Shown here piece by piece: positions 8,410 through 17,259 of a stretch of 64,000 nucleotides of DNA. The notes beneath the pieces were generated by a model. It saw nothing but the letters and a program-made list of their open reading frames with translations, searched no databases and had not been told where the DNA came from. A program made the position numbers and the translations under genes. The DNA lies in NCBI GenBank assembly GCA_000585075.1, contig JEMY01000003.1, forward strand, positions 119,861 to 183,860, in the 5' to 3' direction. Source of the stretch: Candidatus Accumulibacter regalis (GTDB lineage Bacteria > Pseudomonadota > Gammaproteobacteria > Burkholderiales > Rhodocyclaceae). How positions within the stretch are numbered: position 1 is the first letter of the stretch; each line of letters opens with the position of its first letter.

Positions 8410-8447
8410 GCCTGCGGGCGAATTGACGAATTGCACAGGAGAAGCTA

Positions 8448-9755
8448 ATGAATGCACCGATCGAAAAGCCGAACACCCAAACCAACGCCGGGCTGATGGC
8501 CCGCCGCCAGGCGGCCTTGCCGCGGGGTGTCGGCCAGGCGCACCCGCTGTTCGCGGAAAGTGCGCGCAACGCCGAGATCTGGGACGTCGAGGGTCGCCGC
8601 TGGATCGATTTCTGCGCCGGTATCGCGGTGGTCAATACCGGCCACTGTCATCCCCGGCTGGTCGCCGCGGCGCGCGAGCAGCTGGAGGCGTTTACGCACA
8701 CCTGCTTCCAGGTGGTCGCCTACGAGTCCTACGTCGAACTGTGCGAGCGACTCAATGCGGCCGCTCCGGGCAGTACGCCGAAGAAATCGTTTCTGGTCAA
8801 CACGGGTGCGGAAGCGGTCGAGAACGCGGTGAAAATCGCCCGTGCGGCCACCGGCCGCACCGGTGTCATCGCCTTCGGCGGTGGCTTCCACGGTCGCACC
8901 ATGTTCGGTCTGGCGCTGACCGGCAAGGTCGCGCCGTACAAGGTCAAGTTCGGACCCTTCCCCGGCGGCATCTTCCACGTACCGTTTCCGAATGCCCTGC
9001 ACGGGGTCTCGGAAGACGACTCCATGGCGGCGATCGAGCGCCTCTTCGCCTACAGCATCGAAGCGGCCGACGTCGGAGCGATCATTATCGAACCGGTGCA
9101 GGGCGAGGGCGGCTACCTGCCCGCGCCGTTCGGTTTCCTGCGTCGCCTGCGGACCCTGTGCGACAAACACGGAATCCTGCTGGTTGCCGATGAAGTGCAG
9201 TCCGGCATCGCCCGTTGCGGCAAGTTGTTCGCCACCGAACACTACGATGTCGAGCCGGACATCATTACCCTGGCCAAGGGGCTCGGCGGCGGCTTGCCGG
9301 TTGCTGCGATCGTCGGCAAGGCGGAGATCATGGATGCTGCCGAAGTCGGCGGGCTTGGTTCCACGTACGCCGGCAGTCCGATTGCCGTCGCCGGCGCGCT
9401 GGCGGTGCTCGACATTGTCGAGGAGGAAAAGCTGTGCAGTCGCTCGATGGCCCTCGGCGAGCGCATGCGCACTCGCTTCACGGCGATGCAGAAGAAATAT
9501 TCGAGCATTGCCGATGTGCGCGGCCTCGGGGCGATGACGGCGGTCGAGTTCTGTCGCAATGGTGACCCGCAGCAGCCGGCGGGCGACATGGCCCTGGCCC
9601 TGAAGAACGAAGCGGCGAAACGCGGCTTGCTGTTGCTGTTGTGCGGCGCGCACGGTAATGTACTGCGGGTAATGATTCCGCTGACCATCTCCGAGGCGCT
9701 GCTCGATGAGGGACTGGACGTCATCGAGGCGTCATTGCAGGCGATTGGCGCCTGA
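8448..9755 (+). CDS. gabT: 4-aminobutyrate (omega-amino acid) aminotransferase, class III
   Basis: A PLP-dependent class III aminotransferase of 435 residues. It should transfer the terminal amine of GABA or 5-aminovalerate to 2-oxoglutarate, feeding the semialdehyde to the adjacent dehydrogenase. Motifs are the PLP phosphate-binding NTGAEAVENAVKIAR, GGGFHGRTMFGLALTGK, the ADEVQSG aspartate and Lys277 in ITLAKGLGGGLP. An AGGAG lies eight bases before the ATG. It forms a pair with gabD and is followed by a hairpin, which may separate it from the next genes. The N-terminal LMARRQAALPRGVGQAHPLF segment is typical of GabT rather than acetylornithine transaminase. A separate argD homologue occurs later in the window. 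Confidence 0.9.
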   Translation: MNAPIEKPNTQTNAGLMARRQAALPRGVGQAHPLFAESARNAEIWDVEGRRWIDFCAGIAVVNTGHCHPRLVAAAREQLEAFTHTCFQVVAYESYVELCERLNAAAPGSTPKKSFLVNTGAEAVENAVKIARAATGRTGVIAFGGGFHGRTMFGLALTGKVAPYKVKFGPFPGGIFHVPFPNALHGVSEDDSMAAIERLFAYSIEAADVGAIIIEPVQGEGGYLPAPFGFLRRLRTLCDKHGILLVADEVQSGIARCGKLFATEHYDVEPDIITLAKGLGGGLPVAAIVGKAEIMDAAEVGGLGSTYAGSPIAVAGALAVLDIVEEEKLCSRSMALGERMRTRFTAMQKKYSSIADVRGLGAMTAVEFCRNGDPQQPAGDMALALKNEAAKRGLLLLLCGAHGNVLRVMIPLTISEALLDEGLDVIEASLQAIGA

Positions 9756-9778
9756 GTTTGCCGACCTCGCGGCCATGG

Positions 9779-9804
9779 CCGGATGCCGTTTTTCGGCATT
9801 CCGG
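9779..9804 (+). terminator. hairpin after gabT, possible terminator
   Basis: Stem CCGG-ATGCCG, loop TTTTT, CGGCAT-t-CCGG (ten pairs with one bulge), 24 bases after the gabT stop. No U-run follows. It may mark the end of a gabDT transcript, or partial termination before the amidase gene. Confidence 0.4.
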
Positions 9805-9933
9805 CTGGTTCAGGAAGTGCGCGTCTGCCCGTGACCTCCCCGTTGTGGACCGGTCGAGTTCGCTGCGCCGGAGCTTGACGTCGATTCGACAGTTTTTCGT
9901 AGCGCTACCTAGAGCGGCAGGAGAGCCCATTTC

Positions 9934-10932
9934 ATGATTCCTTTTTCAATTGCCGGCATCCAGATGAACGTCTCCATGGAGCGCGAGAACATCACCGCGA
10001 TGGGGCACAAGCTGGACGTCGTCATGGCCCGCTTTCCCTGGGTGCAGATGGTCGTCTTCAGCGAGCTGGCTCCCTACGGGCCGGCGCCCTATCACGCCCA
10101 GCCGACGGGCGGGCCGGCCGAGCAGATCTTCTGCCAGATGGCAGCCAAGCATGGCCTCTGGCTGTTGCCGGGGTCAATGTTCGAACGGGTTGGTGACGAC
10201 ATCTACAACACCACTTCGGTGATTGATCCGAACGGGAAAGTGGTCGCCCGCTACCGCAAGATGTTCCCCTTCCTGCCCTACGAAATGGGTATCAAGCCGG
10301 GTACCGATTTCTGTGTCTTCGACGTGCCCGACGTCGGGCGCTTCGGTGTTTCCATATGCTACGACATGTGGTTCCCGGAAACGACGCGCACGCTGGTGTC
10401 GATGGGCGCCGAATGCATTCTCCATCCGACGATGACCGACACTATCGACCGCGATGTGGAATTGCCGATTGCCCGTGCCAGCGCAACGATCAACCAGTGC
10501 TACTTTTTTGATGTCAACGGTGTCGGCGACTGCGGCACCGGGCACTCGATCGTCGTCGGCCCTTCCGGCTACGTCATTCACGTGGCGGGTGGCGGCGAGG
10601 AAATCATCCCGGTGGAAATCGATCTGTCGCGGGTGCGTCGGGAACGCGAGGTCGGTATCCGCGGTCTGGGTCAGACACTGAAGAGTTTCCGTGATCGGCC
10701 GGTCGAGTTTCCGGTTTATCAGAAACACCTCGGGCGCCAGGACGACTATCTGAACAGCCTGGGGCCGTTGGTCAAACCGGGCCGAGGATCGCGCGGCGCA
10801 GCGGCGGTCCTGGCCGCGGGCACGGTGGCCGGCCCGGATGGCTCGATCTTCCAGGTTGCCGATCTGACGCCGCACATCGACGTCACTGCGGCAACGACGG
10901 AGACTGCGCCCCCGTACCACACGGGTCCGTGA
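9934..10932 (+). CDS. carbon-nitrogen hydrolase (nitrilase superfamily amidase)
   Basis: A cytosolic C-N hydrolase of 332 residues. The complete nitrilase-superfamily triad is visible: Glu44 (FSELAPYG), Lys109 (YRKMFPF) and the nucleophile Cys142 (SICYDMWFPE). The core ends near residue 265; the last 65 residues are a low-complexity tail of unknown use. The family includes amidases, N-carbamoylputrescine and beta-ureidopropionate hydrolases. The position at the head of an ATP-grasp / NTN-hydrolase / decarboxylase operon suggests hydrolysis of an amide or carbamoyl derivative of an amino acid or diamine. The substrate cannot be read from sequence. The gap to gabT (178 bases with a hairpin) allows a separate promoter. 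Confidence 0.85.
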   Translation: MIPFSIAGIQMNVSMERENITAMGHKLDVVMARFPWVQMVVFSELAPYGPAPYHAQPTGGPAEQIFCQMAAKHGLWLLPGSMFERVGDDIYNTTSVIDPNGKVVARYRKMFPFLPYEMGIKPGTDFCVFDVPDVGRFGVSICYDMWFPETTRTLVSMGAECILHPTMTDTIDRDVELPIARASATINQCYFFDVNGVGDCGTGHSIVVGPSGYVIHVAGGGEEIIPVEIDLSRVRREREVGIRGLGQTLKSFRDRPVEFPVYQKHLGRQDDYLNSLGPLVKPGRGSRGAAAVLAAGTVAGPDGSIFQVADLTPHIDVTAATTETAPPYHTGP

Positions 10933-10966
10933 GCAAGTCGGTTTTCGGACGAGAGGGGGTAAACAG

Positions 10967-12571
10967 GTGGGTATCGGTTTGATCATCCTCGGGCTGGCCA
11001 TCGGCACCCTCCTCGGATTCGGGATTTTTGCGCTCCAGCAGCGCCGCAAGAAAGTAGTACCGCAGAAAAATACATCGCCACAGAGGAGACAAGAAATGAC
11101 CCAAGAAAAACCCACGATGCCGACGATCACCAGCATGTCGGACCTGCGCCTGTTCTTCCATCGCAACACGCGCCCGATCTACTTCATCAGCGCCACCAAC
11201 TTCAACCTGGCCGGCATGGATGAGCGGGTGCCGCACTTCAAGCACATCAACTATATCGACTGTTACGACGGTCGCCATCCGAACGTCTTCGTTCCCAGCG
11301 AGCAGCCGCATCCGGAGTTCGAAGGGATCGAGGATATCAACAACTATCTGTTGCAGAACAAGGAGGTCATCGACTACATCAAGCGTCGCGGCGGCGACCC
11401 GGTCGCCGTCTTCCTGATGTTCGACGAGAAAACCGAAGAGCTGTGCAAGGAACTGGGTATCGAGCTGTGGTTCCCGCCGGCATCTTTGCGCACGCGTTGC
11501 GACAACAAGATGGAAACCGTGCGCATCGGCAACAAGGCGGGGGTACCGTCGGTGCCGAACGTGCTGGCCAAGGTCGAGAGTTACGAACAGCTGATCAAGC
11601 TGACCGAGGAAAACGGACTCGGCAGCGACCTGGTGATTCAGTCGGCTTTTGGCGACTCCGGCCACACCACCTTCTTCATCTCCAACGAAACGGAATGGAA
11701 GAAGTATGCCGACGAGATCGTCAAGGATCCCGAGGTCAAGGTCATGAAGCGGATCAACTGCCGCGGCGGCACCCTGGAAGCCTGCGTCACCCGTTGCGGC
11801 ACGGTCGTTGGTCCGCTGCTCACTGAAATCGTCGGCGCCAAGGAGCTGACCCCCTACAAGGGCGGCTGGTGCGGTAACGAGGTCTTCCCGGGAGCGTTCC
11901 CGGAAAAAGCGCGCATCACCGCGCGCGACTACGCCTATGCCTTCGGCAACCAGCTGCTCGAGGAAGGCTATCGCGGCTACTTCGATCTGGACTTTCTCAT
12001 CGACCAGGATACCGAGGAAGTCTATCTCGGCGAACTCAACCCGCGCGTCTGCGGCGCGAGCCCGATGACCAATCACGCGGCTTTCGCGTATGCCGACGCA
12101 CCGCTGTTCTTCTTTCACCTGCTCGAATTCAGTGGCGTTGACTTCAAGCTGGACGTTGCAGCGATGAACGAACGCTGGAAAAACCCCAAGTACATCGACA
12201 GCTGGAGCCAGCTGGTCATGAAATACACCGACGAGGAAGTCGATATCGTCGACCAGGCTCCGGAATCGGGAATCTACCGCATGGACGACGCCGGCAACGT
12301 CAGTTTTCACCGCTTCGACTATCACCGCCTGGCGGTTGAAGGGGAAAACGAGGCTTTCTGGCTGCGCATTACCGGTCCCGGTGACTACCGCTATGAAGGC
12401 GCCGATCTGGGTATCCTGATCACCCGCGGTCGTTCGATGACCGAGGAATTCAAGATCAACGCCCGCGCAGAAAACTGGATCCGTGGGATCAAGGGCTTCT
12501 ACAAGGGTCGTCCTCTGGATACCGCCGTCGCCGAACAGGTGCCGTCGGCCGGCGCGTTCAAGATCCTCTGA
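10967..12571 (+). CDS. ATP-grasp ligase (often named biotin carboxylase-like), possibly membrane-anchored form
   Basis: An ATP-grasp enzyme that should activate a carboxylate with ATP and join it to an amine or thiol. The C-terminal catalytic end is clear: GYFDLDFLIDQDTEEVYLGE followed by LNPRVCGASPMTNHA supplies the metal-binding Glu and Asn. The NKMETVRIGNKAGVPSVPN region is the usual N-domain entry. There is no biotin-carrier or carboxyltransferase gene nearby, so a true biotin carboxylase role is unlikely. Two starts are possible. The GTG at 10967 adds a convincing membrane anchor (LIILGLAIGTLLGFGIFAL then QQRRKK). The ATG at 11096 has a better Shine-Dalgarno (GAGGAG at 11083-11088) and gives a soluble 491-residue protein. 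The C45-type gene follows after 19 bases. Confidence 0.8.
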   Translation: MGIGLIILGLAIGTLLGFGIFALQQRRKKVVPQKNTSPQRRQEMTQEKPTMPTITSMSDLRLFFHRNTRPIYFISATNFNLAGMDERVPHFKHINYIDCYDGRHPNVFVPSEQPHPEFEGIEDINNYLLQNKEVIDYIKRRGGDPVAVFLMFDEKTEELCKELGIELWFPPASLRTRCDNKMETVRIGNKAGVPSVPNVLAKVESYEQLIKLTEENGLGSDLVIQSAFGDSGHTTFFISNETEWKKYADEIVKDPEVKVMKRINCRGGTLEACVTRCGTVVGPLLTEIVGAKELTPYKGGWCGNEVFPGAFPEKARITARDYAYAFGNQLLEEGYRGYFDLDFLIDQDTEEVYLGELNPRVCGASPMTNHAAFAYADAPLFFFHLLEFSGVDFKLDVAAMNERWKNPKYIDSWSQLVMKYTDEEVDIVDQAPESGIYRMDDAGNVSFHRFDYHRLAVEGENEAFWLRITGPGDYRYEGADLGILITRGRSMTEEFKINARAENWIRGIKGFYKGRPLDTAVAEQVPSAGAFKIL

Positions 12572-12590
12572 TCGCCGGCTGAGGAGGTAG

Positions 12591-13649
12591 ATGCCTCTCA
12601 TTCAGACCCAGTCGCTGCTCTTCCGGGCCATGGAAGAAGCACGACCGGGGGCAGTCTGGCAAAACCTGTTCAGGGAATTCTGGCCGTCGTATCGCCGCTG
12701 GTATCTGCAAAGCGGCGAAGCGGCGCGCCCCTACTACCTGCCGTGCGTGCGGGCGCTGCGCAAGCACATGCCGGAACTGCTGCCCACCTACGAGGCGCTC
12801 TCCGAACTCTCGGGTGGCGGCGACGTGGAGGCCCGCTTCCTGTCGCTTTTCTGCCCGCCGCCGTACGTCACGGGCTGTTCGCAGCTGGTCTGGCCCGGCG
12901 AGCGACCGCTGCTGGTGCGCAACTACGACTATCCGCCACAGTTGTGCGAAGGCGTCATCCTGAAGACGGCCTGGAACGGTCGTGAAGTGATCGGCCTCAG
13001 CGACTGCATGTGGGGCCTGCTCGATGGCATCAACGAGGATGGCCTGGTCGTGGCCTTGTCGTTTGGCGGTCGCCAGGAGGTCGGCGAAGGTTTTGGCGTG
13101 CCGCTGGTCTTGCGCTACGTCCTGGAAACCTGCACGCGTACCGACGAGGCCTGCGCGGCACTGGCGCGGGTTCCGGTGCATATGAGCTACAACGTAACGG
13201 TGGTCGACCGCAGCGGCGATTTCTCGACGGTCTTTCTCGCCCCGGGCAAGAGCGGCGACATCCGTCGCCTGGCGGCGGCGACCAATCACCAGAAGAAGGT
13301 CGAATGGCACCAGCACGCCCGCGCGACGTCGACGGTCGAGCGCCTGCGGCGGTTGATGGAGATGCTCGACGACAGCACGATGACGAGCGAGGCGCTGATC
13401 GCCGCCTTCCTGCGGCCGCCGATTTACTCGAACGCCTTCGCGCGCGGCCTCGGCACCCTTTATTCGGCGGCGTATTGGCCCGGCGAAGGGCGCGCCGATT
13501 TCTTCTGGCCCGGGGTCAGCTGGTCGCAATCATTTGCCGATTTCACCGTCGGCGATCGGCTCATCGAGTTTGGCGCTTCGCCACCGCCACCTAACAACGA
13601 TACGCGAGGCATGGACCTGCGTGAGGAGACGAGCAATGAAGGCAGATAG
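12591..13649 (+). CDS. C45-type autoproteolytic acyltransferase/hydrolase (NTN fold)
   Basis: A 352-residue protein related to acyl-CoA:6-aminopenicillanate acyltransferase and choloylglycine hydrolases. The diagnostic features are Gly95-Cys96 in YVTGCSQLVW, followed by LVRNYDYPP, where the conserved Arg and Asp of NTN cysteine hydrolases sit. Family members cut themselves at Gly-Cys to expose an N-terminal catalytic cysteine; that is predicted here, not shown. SYNVTVVDRSGD and AATNH are further family landmarks. It has no signal peptide, so it acts in the cytosol, unlike bile-salt hydrolases. It lies between a ligase and a decarboxylase, overlapping the latter by 14 bases, and may remove or transfer an acyl group on the amine that the ligase attached. 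Confidence 0.78.
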   Translation: MPLIQTQSLLFRAMEEARPGAVWQNLFREFWPSYRRWYLQSGEAARPYYLPCVRALRKHMPELLPTYEALSELSGGGDVEARFLSLFCPPPYVTGCSQLVWPGERPLLVRNYDYPPQLCEGVILKTAWNGREVIGLSDCMWGLLDGINEDGLVVALSFGGRQEVGEGFGVPLVLRYVLETCTRTDEACAALARVPVHMSYNVTVVDRSGDFSTVFLAPGKSGDIRRLAAATNHQKKVEWHQHARATSTVERLRRLMEMLDDSTMTSEALIAAFLRPPIYSNAFARGLGTLYSAAYWPGEGRADFFWPGVSWSQSFADFTVGDRLIEFGASPPPPNNDTRGMDLREETSNEGR

Positions 13650-16401
13650 CAAGAACAAGAAGTCGCTCGGTGAATATTACAGTGCGCTGCAACTGCGCAC
13701 CGATCGCTGGAGCGCCCTGAAAATAGCCTGCGAGCAACTCACCCAGAGTCACTCGGAACGCCGGCGCAACGAGGCCGAGCGAAAGGTCGGCGAGTTGATC
13801 GATGCCTTGCGCCCGATCGAGCTCTACTGGGCATTCCCGGGGCACGACACTTTCGGCCGACTCGGCGAACTGGTCATCCAGGGACGCTTCGATGTGCTGG
13901 CAATTACCGTGCGCAACATCTGTCATTCCCTGCTCAGCAACAGCTATCGACGCAATCCTCACCACCATGACGTCGAGGAACTGACCGAGGGCAGTCCCGA
14001 CGATGAGTCCACGGAGAATGCCGGCAAGGAATTGCTCTACTTCGAAGTCCTGTTCGTGGACAAATTCTCGCCAATGCAGGAAGAGAACCTGCGCCGAACC
14101 CTGCGTTCGCTACGCCGCATCGAGGACCCCTTCGTCTATGAACCGGTGTTCGTACCCAGCCTCACCGACGCCCTGATCGGCGTGATGTTCAACCACAACG
14201 TCCAGGCAGTGGTCATTCGCAACGACCTCCGGCGCGATTCGGAGCAGACCTTGGAGCTCCTGCATCGCTATCTCTCGCGCCTCGAAGAGGCCGTCCTTGA
14301 AGAGGTCGAACCCAAGGAGTATGGGCCAGAGCTGTGCCGGATGATCGCCAAGCTTCGTCCCGAGCTCGACGTCTACCTGTTCACCGATCAATCGGTCGAG
14401 GAGATCGCCGGTGCCAAGCTCGGCAACTGCCGACGGGTCTTCTACAACCAGGAGGATCATCTCGATCTGCACCTGAATATCCTGCGCGGCGTTGCGGAGC
14501 GCTTCGAGGCGCCGTTCTTCAATGCCCTGACGCAGTATGCGCGCATCCCCACCGGCGTCTTTCACGCCATGCCGATCAGTCGCGGCAAGTCGATCACCGC
14601 CTCGCACTGGATCAAGGACATGGGCGACTTCTACGGGATGAACATCTTTCTCGCGGAAACGTCGGCCACCTCGGGCGGCCTCGACAGTCTTCTCGAACCG
14701 CACGGGCCGATCAAGAAGGCGCAGGAGATGGCCGCCCGTGCCTTTGGCTCGAAGCAGACCTTCTTTGCCACCAACGGTACGTCGACCTGCAACAAGATTG
14801 TCGTGCAGGCGATCGTCCGCCCTGGCGACATCGTGCTCGTCGATCGCGATTGTCACAAGTCGCATCACTATGGCATGGTCCTGGCCGGGGCGCAGGTGGT
14901 CTATCTGGACAGCTACCCGCTCAATGATTTTTCAATGTACGGCGCCGTGCCGATGAAGGAAATCAAGCACCGCCTGCTCGAACTGAAGGCTGCCGGCAAG
15001 CTCGATCGCGTGCGCATGCTGCTGCTCACCAACTGCACATTCGACGGCGTGGTCTATAACGTCGAACGGGTGATGGAGGAGTGCCTGGCGATCAAACCCG
15101 ATCTGGTCTTCCTGTGGGACGAGGCGTGGTTTGCCTTTGCCCGTTTCGGCCCCGCCTACCGGCGGCGCACGGCGATGTACTGCGCCGGTCAGCTGCGCGA
15201 GCGTTACCGCTCGCCGGAATACCGAGCGGACTACGCCAAGTACCAGGAAAAAATGGCCAATGCCGACGACGAAACCCTGCTCAAGAGCCGCTTGATGCCA
15301 GACCCGGACAAGGTGCGAGTGCGTGCCTACGCCTGCCAATCGACGCACAAGACACTGACCGCTCTGCGCCAGGGTTCGATGATCCACGTGCACGACCAGG
15401 ACTTCAAGGACGAGGTCGAGCAGGCCTTCCATGAGGCCTACATGACGCACACCTCGACCTCGCCGAACTACCAGATCATCGCCTCGCTGGATATCGGCCG
15501 CCGGCAGGTGGAACTCGAGGGCTTCGAGTTCATCCAGCGCCAGGTCGAGCAGGCGATGTCGCTGCGCAAGGTGATCAATACGCACCCGCTGATCAGCAAG
15601 TACTTCCACGTCGTCACCGTCGCCGAGATGATTCCCGCCGAGTATCGCAAGTCGGGGATCAAGAGCTACTGGGATCCGGAGCATGGCTGGACCGACATCA
15701 TGGCCGCCTGGAGCGAAGACGAATTCGTTCTCGACGCGACGCGGATCACCCTGTCGGTGGCCGGCTCGGGCTGGGACGGCGATACGTTCAAGAACGAGAT
15801 CCTGATGAACAAGCACGGCATCCAGATCAACAAGACCTCGCGCAACACGGTGCTGTTCATGACCAACATCGGCACCACGCGCTCGTCGGTCGCCTATCTG
15901 ATCGAGGTGCTGGTCAAGATCGCGCGCGATCTTGATGACCGCCTGGATGACGCCAGCAACGTCGAGCGCAAGATCTTCGAACGCCAGGTCAAGGCCTTGC
16001 GCGAGGACCTGCCGCCGCTGCCCGACTTCAGTTGCTTTCACGATTCGTTCCGCTTGAGTTCGGGCAACGGCACGCCTGAAGGCGACATTCGCTCGGCCTT
16101 CTTCCTCGCCTACGACGAAAGCAAGTGCGAATACGTGCCGATCGCGGGCAAGGCCATCGAGAGGGAAATCGCCGCCGGACGCCAGTTGGTATCGACGACC
16201 TTCGTCATCCCTTACCCGCCGGGTTTTCCGATTCTGGTCCCCGGGCAGGTGATCAGTCAGGAAATCATTACCTTCATGCGGGCGCTGGATGTCAAGGAGA
16301 TTCATGGCTACCGGCCGGAGCTTGGCCTGCGCGTGTTTACCGAGCAGGCACTGGCGGTACTCGAGGCATCACCGTCGTCGATTCAGGAACTGCCCACTTG
16401 A
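13636..16401 (+). CDS. Orn/Lys/Arg-type PLP-dependent decarboxylase, large form
   Basis: A 921-residue decarboxylase, larger than the roughly 710-760 residues of E. coli LdcI, SpeC or AdiA. The first 150 or so residues are an extra helical region of unknown function. Then come a receiver-like wing domain (about 150-300), the fold-I PLP core with SWIKD- and ATSGGLDSL-type segments, Asp495 in FLWDEAWFAF and the PLP lysine Lys572 in QSTHKTLTALRQGS. The closing C-terminal domain follows. By family it releases CO2 from lysine, ornithine or arginine to give a diamine or agmatine. The frame is open upstream, but GAGGAG at 13623-13628 selects the ATG at 13636, inside the end of the previous gene, so translation is coupled. 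The preferred amino acid cannot be decided from sequence. Confidence 0.88.
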   Translation: MKADSKNKKSLGEYYSALQLRTDRWSALKIACEQLTQSHSERRRNEAERKVGELIDALRPIELYWAFPGHDTFGRLGELVIQGRFDVLAITVRNICHSLLSNSYRRNPHHHDVEELTEGSPDDESTENAGKELLYFEVLFVDKFSPMQEENLRRTLRSLRRIEDPFVYEPVFVPSLTDALIGVMFNHNVQAVVIRNDLRRDSEQTLELLHRYLSRLEEAVLEEVEPKEYGPELCRMIAKLRPELDVYLFTDQSVEEIAGAKLGNCRRVFYNQEDHLDLHLNILRGVAERFEAPFFNALTQYARIPTGVFHAMPISRGKSITASHWIKDMGDFYGMNIFLAETSATSGGLDSLLEPHGPIKKAQEMAARAFGSKQTFFATNGTSTCNKIVVQAIVRPGDIVLVDRDCHKSHHYGMVLAGAQVVYLDSYPLNDFSMYGAVPMKEIKHRLLELKAAGKLDRVRMLLLTNCTFDGVVYNVERVMEECLAIKPDLVFLWDEAWFAFARFGPAYRRRTAMYCAGQLRERYRSPEYRADYAKYQEKMANADDETLLKSRLMPDPDKVRVRAYACQSTHKTLTALRQGSMIHVHDQDFKDEVEQAFHEAYMTHTSTSPNYQIIASLDIGRRQVELEGFEFIQRQVEQAMSLRKVINTHPLISKYFHVVTVAEMIPAEYRKSGIKSYWDPEHGWTDIMAAWSEDEFVLDATRITLSVAGSGWDGDTFKNEILMNKHGIQINKTSRNTVLFMTNIGTTRSSVAYLIEVLVKIARDLDDRLDDASNVERKIFERQVKALREDLPPLPDFSCFHDSFRLSSGNGTPEGDIRSAFFLAYDESKCEYVPIAGKAIEREIAAGRQLVSTTFVIPYPPGFPILVPGQVISQEIITFMRALDVKEIHGYRPELGLRVFTEQALAVLEASPSSIQELPT

Positions 16402-16469
16402 CAATAGCCGGCGCGGTTCGCCACTCTTCGGGTCGCGCCCAATCGTTCATCCACTGAAGAGGACTGTCG

Positions 16470-17258
16470 TTGCCTATGCAGAGTGAAACGATCATCTATG
16501 AAGCGAGCGGCGGGATTGCCGAAATTCGCCTGAACCGACCACATCGCCTCAACGCGGTGACGCAACAGCTCTATAACGAGCTCAACGCTGCGCTGGGCGT
16601 CGCCGAAGCCGACGGTGACGTGCGCGTGGTGCTGTTGACCGGCGAGGGCCGCGCTTTCTGTGTTGGCGCCGACCTCAAGGAACACAAGGCGGGGCGAACC
16701 GCCTACGATCGACGCCAGTACCTGCGCGGCGAGCAGATCGTCTGCAAGCGCTTGCTGTTGTTGTCGAAGCCGGTGGTGGCCGCGGTCAATGGTTTTGCCG
16801 TCGGCGCCGGAGCAGAAATGGCCATCGCTTCGGACTTCATCCTGATGGCCGAGAGCGCGCAGATAGGACTGCCCGAGGTGAGCATCGGCACTTTTCTCGG
16901 CGGTGGCGTTACCTCGCTTCTGCCGCGGCTGGTCGGGCTGGCCAAGGCGCGCGAACTGGTCTTTCTCGGCGAGCGTATCAGAGGCGACGAGGCGGTGCGC
17001 ATCGGGTTGGCCAATCGTGTGCTGCCGGATGAAGGATTTCTCGCTGCGGCACGCGAATTCGCCGGGCGCATTGCCGGCAAGGCGCCCTTGTCGATGCAAC
17101 TGGCCAAGGAGCAGCTGAACATGGCTGCCGAGCGTACTTTCGATGCCGCGCTTACCGCCGAACTCGAAGCGATGACCTTCGTCGGTACCACCCAGGACTG
17201 GCAGGAGGGAATCGACGCCTTCGCTGAGAAACGTCCGCCGGTTTTCAAGGGCTGCTGA
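16470..17258 (+). CDS. enoyl-CoA hydratase/isomerase family protein
   Basis: A crotonase-fold protein of 262 residues. The oxyanion-hole segments are visible as GRAFCVGADLKEHK (first) and AVNGFAVGAGAEMAI (second). LPEVSIGTFLGGGVTSLLPR holds the usual catalytic-loop position, where the catalytic Glu varies within the family. It should hydrate or isomerise an enoyl-CoA. AAGAGGA (16457-16463) is six bases from a TTG at 16470 and twelve from an ATG at 16476, so TTG is the likelier start. It lies two bases before the acyl-CoA synthetase gene in a run that includes a second crotonase. The two proteins are clearly different sequences, so they probably act at different steps. Confidence 0.88.
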   Translation: MPMQSETIIYEASGGIAEIRLNRPHRLNAVTQQLYNELNAALGVAEADGDVRVVLLTGEGRAFCVGADLKEHKAGRTAYDRRQYLRGEQIVCKRLLLLSKPVVAAVNGFAVGAGAEMAIASDFILMAESAQIGLPEVSIGTFLGGGVTSLLPRLVGLAKARELVFLGERIRGDEAVRIGLANRVLPDEGFLAAAREFAGRIAGKAPLSMQLAKEQLNMAAERTFDAALTAELEAMTFVGTTQDWQEGIDAFAEKRPPVFKGC

Positions 17259-17259
17259 G

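Noticed and set aside
10967..12571. True biotin carboxylase for the ATP-grasp gene
   Set aside because: There is no biotin carrier domain or carboxyltransferase gene nearby, and the C-terminal signature fits general ATP-grasp ligases.
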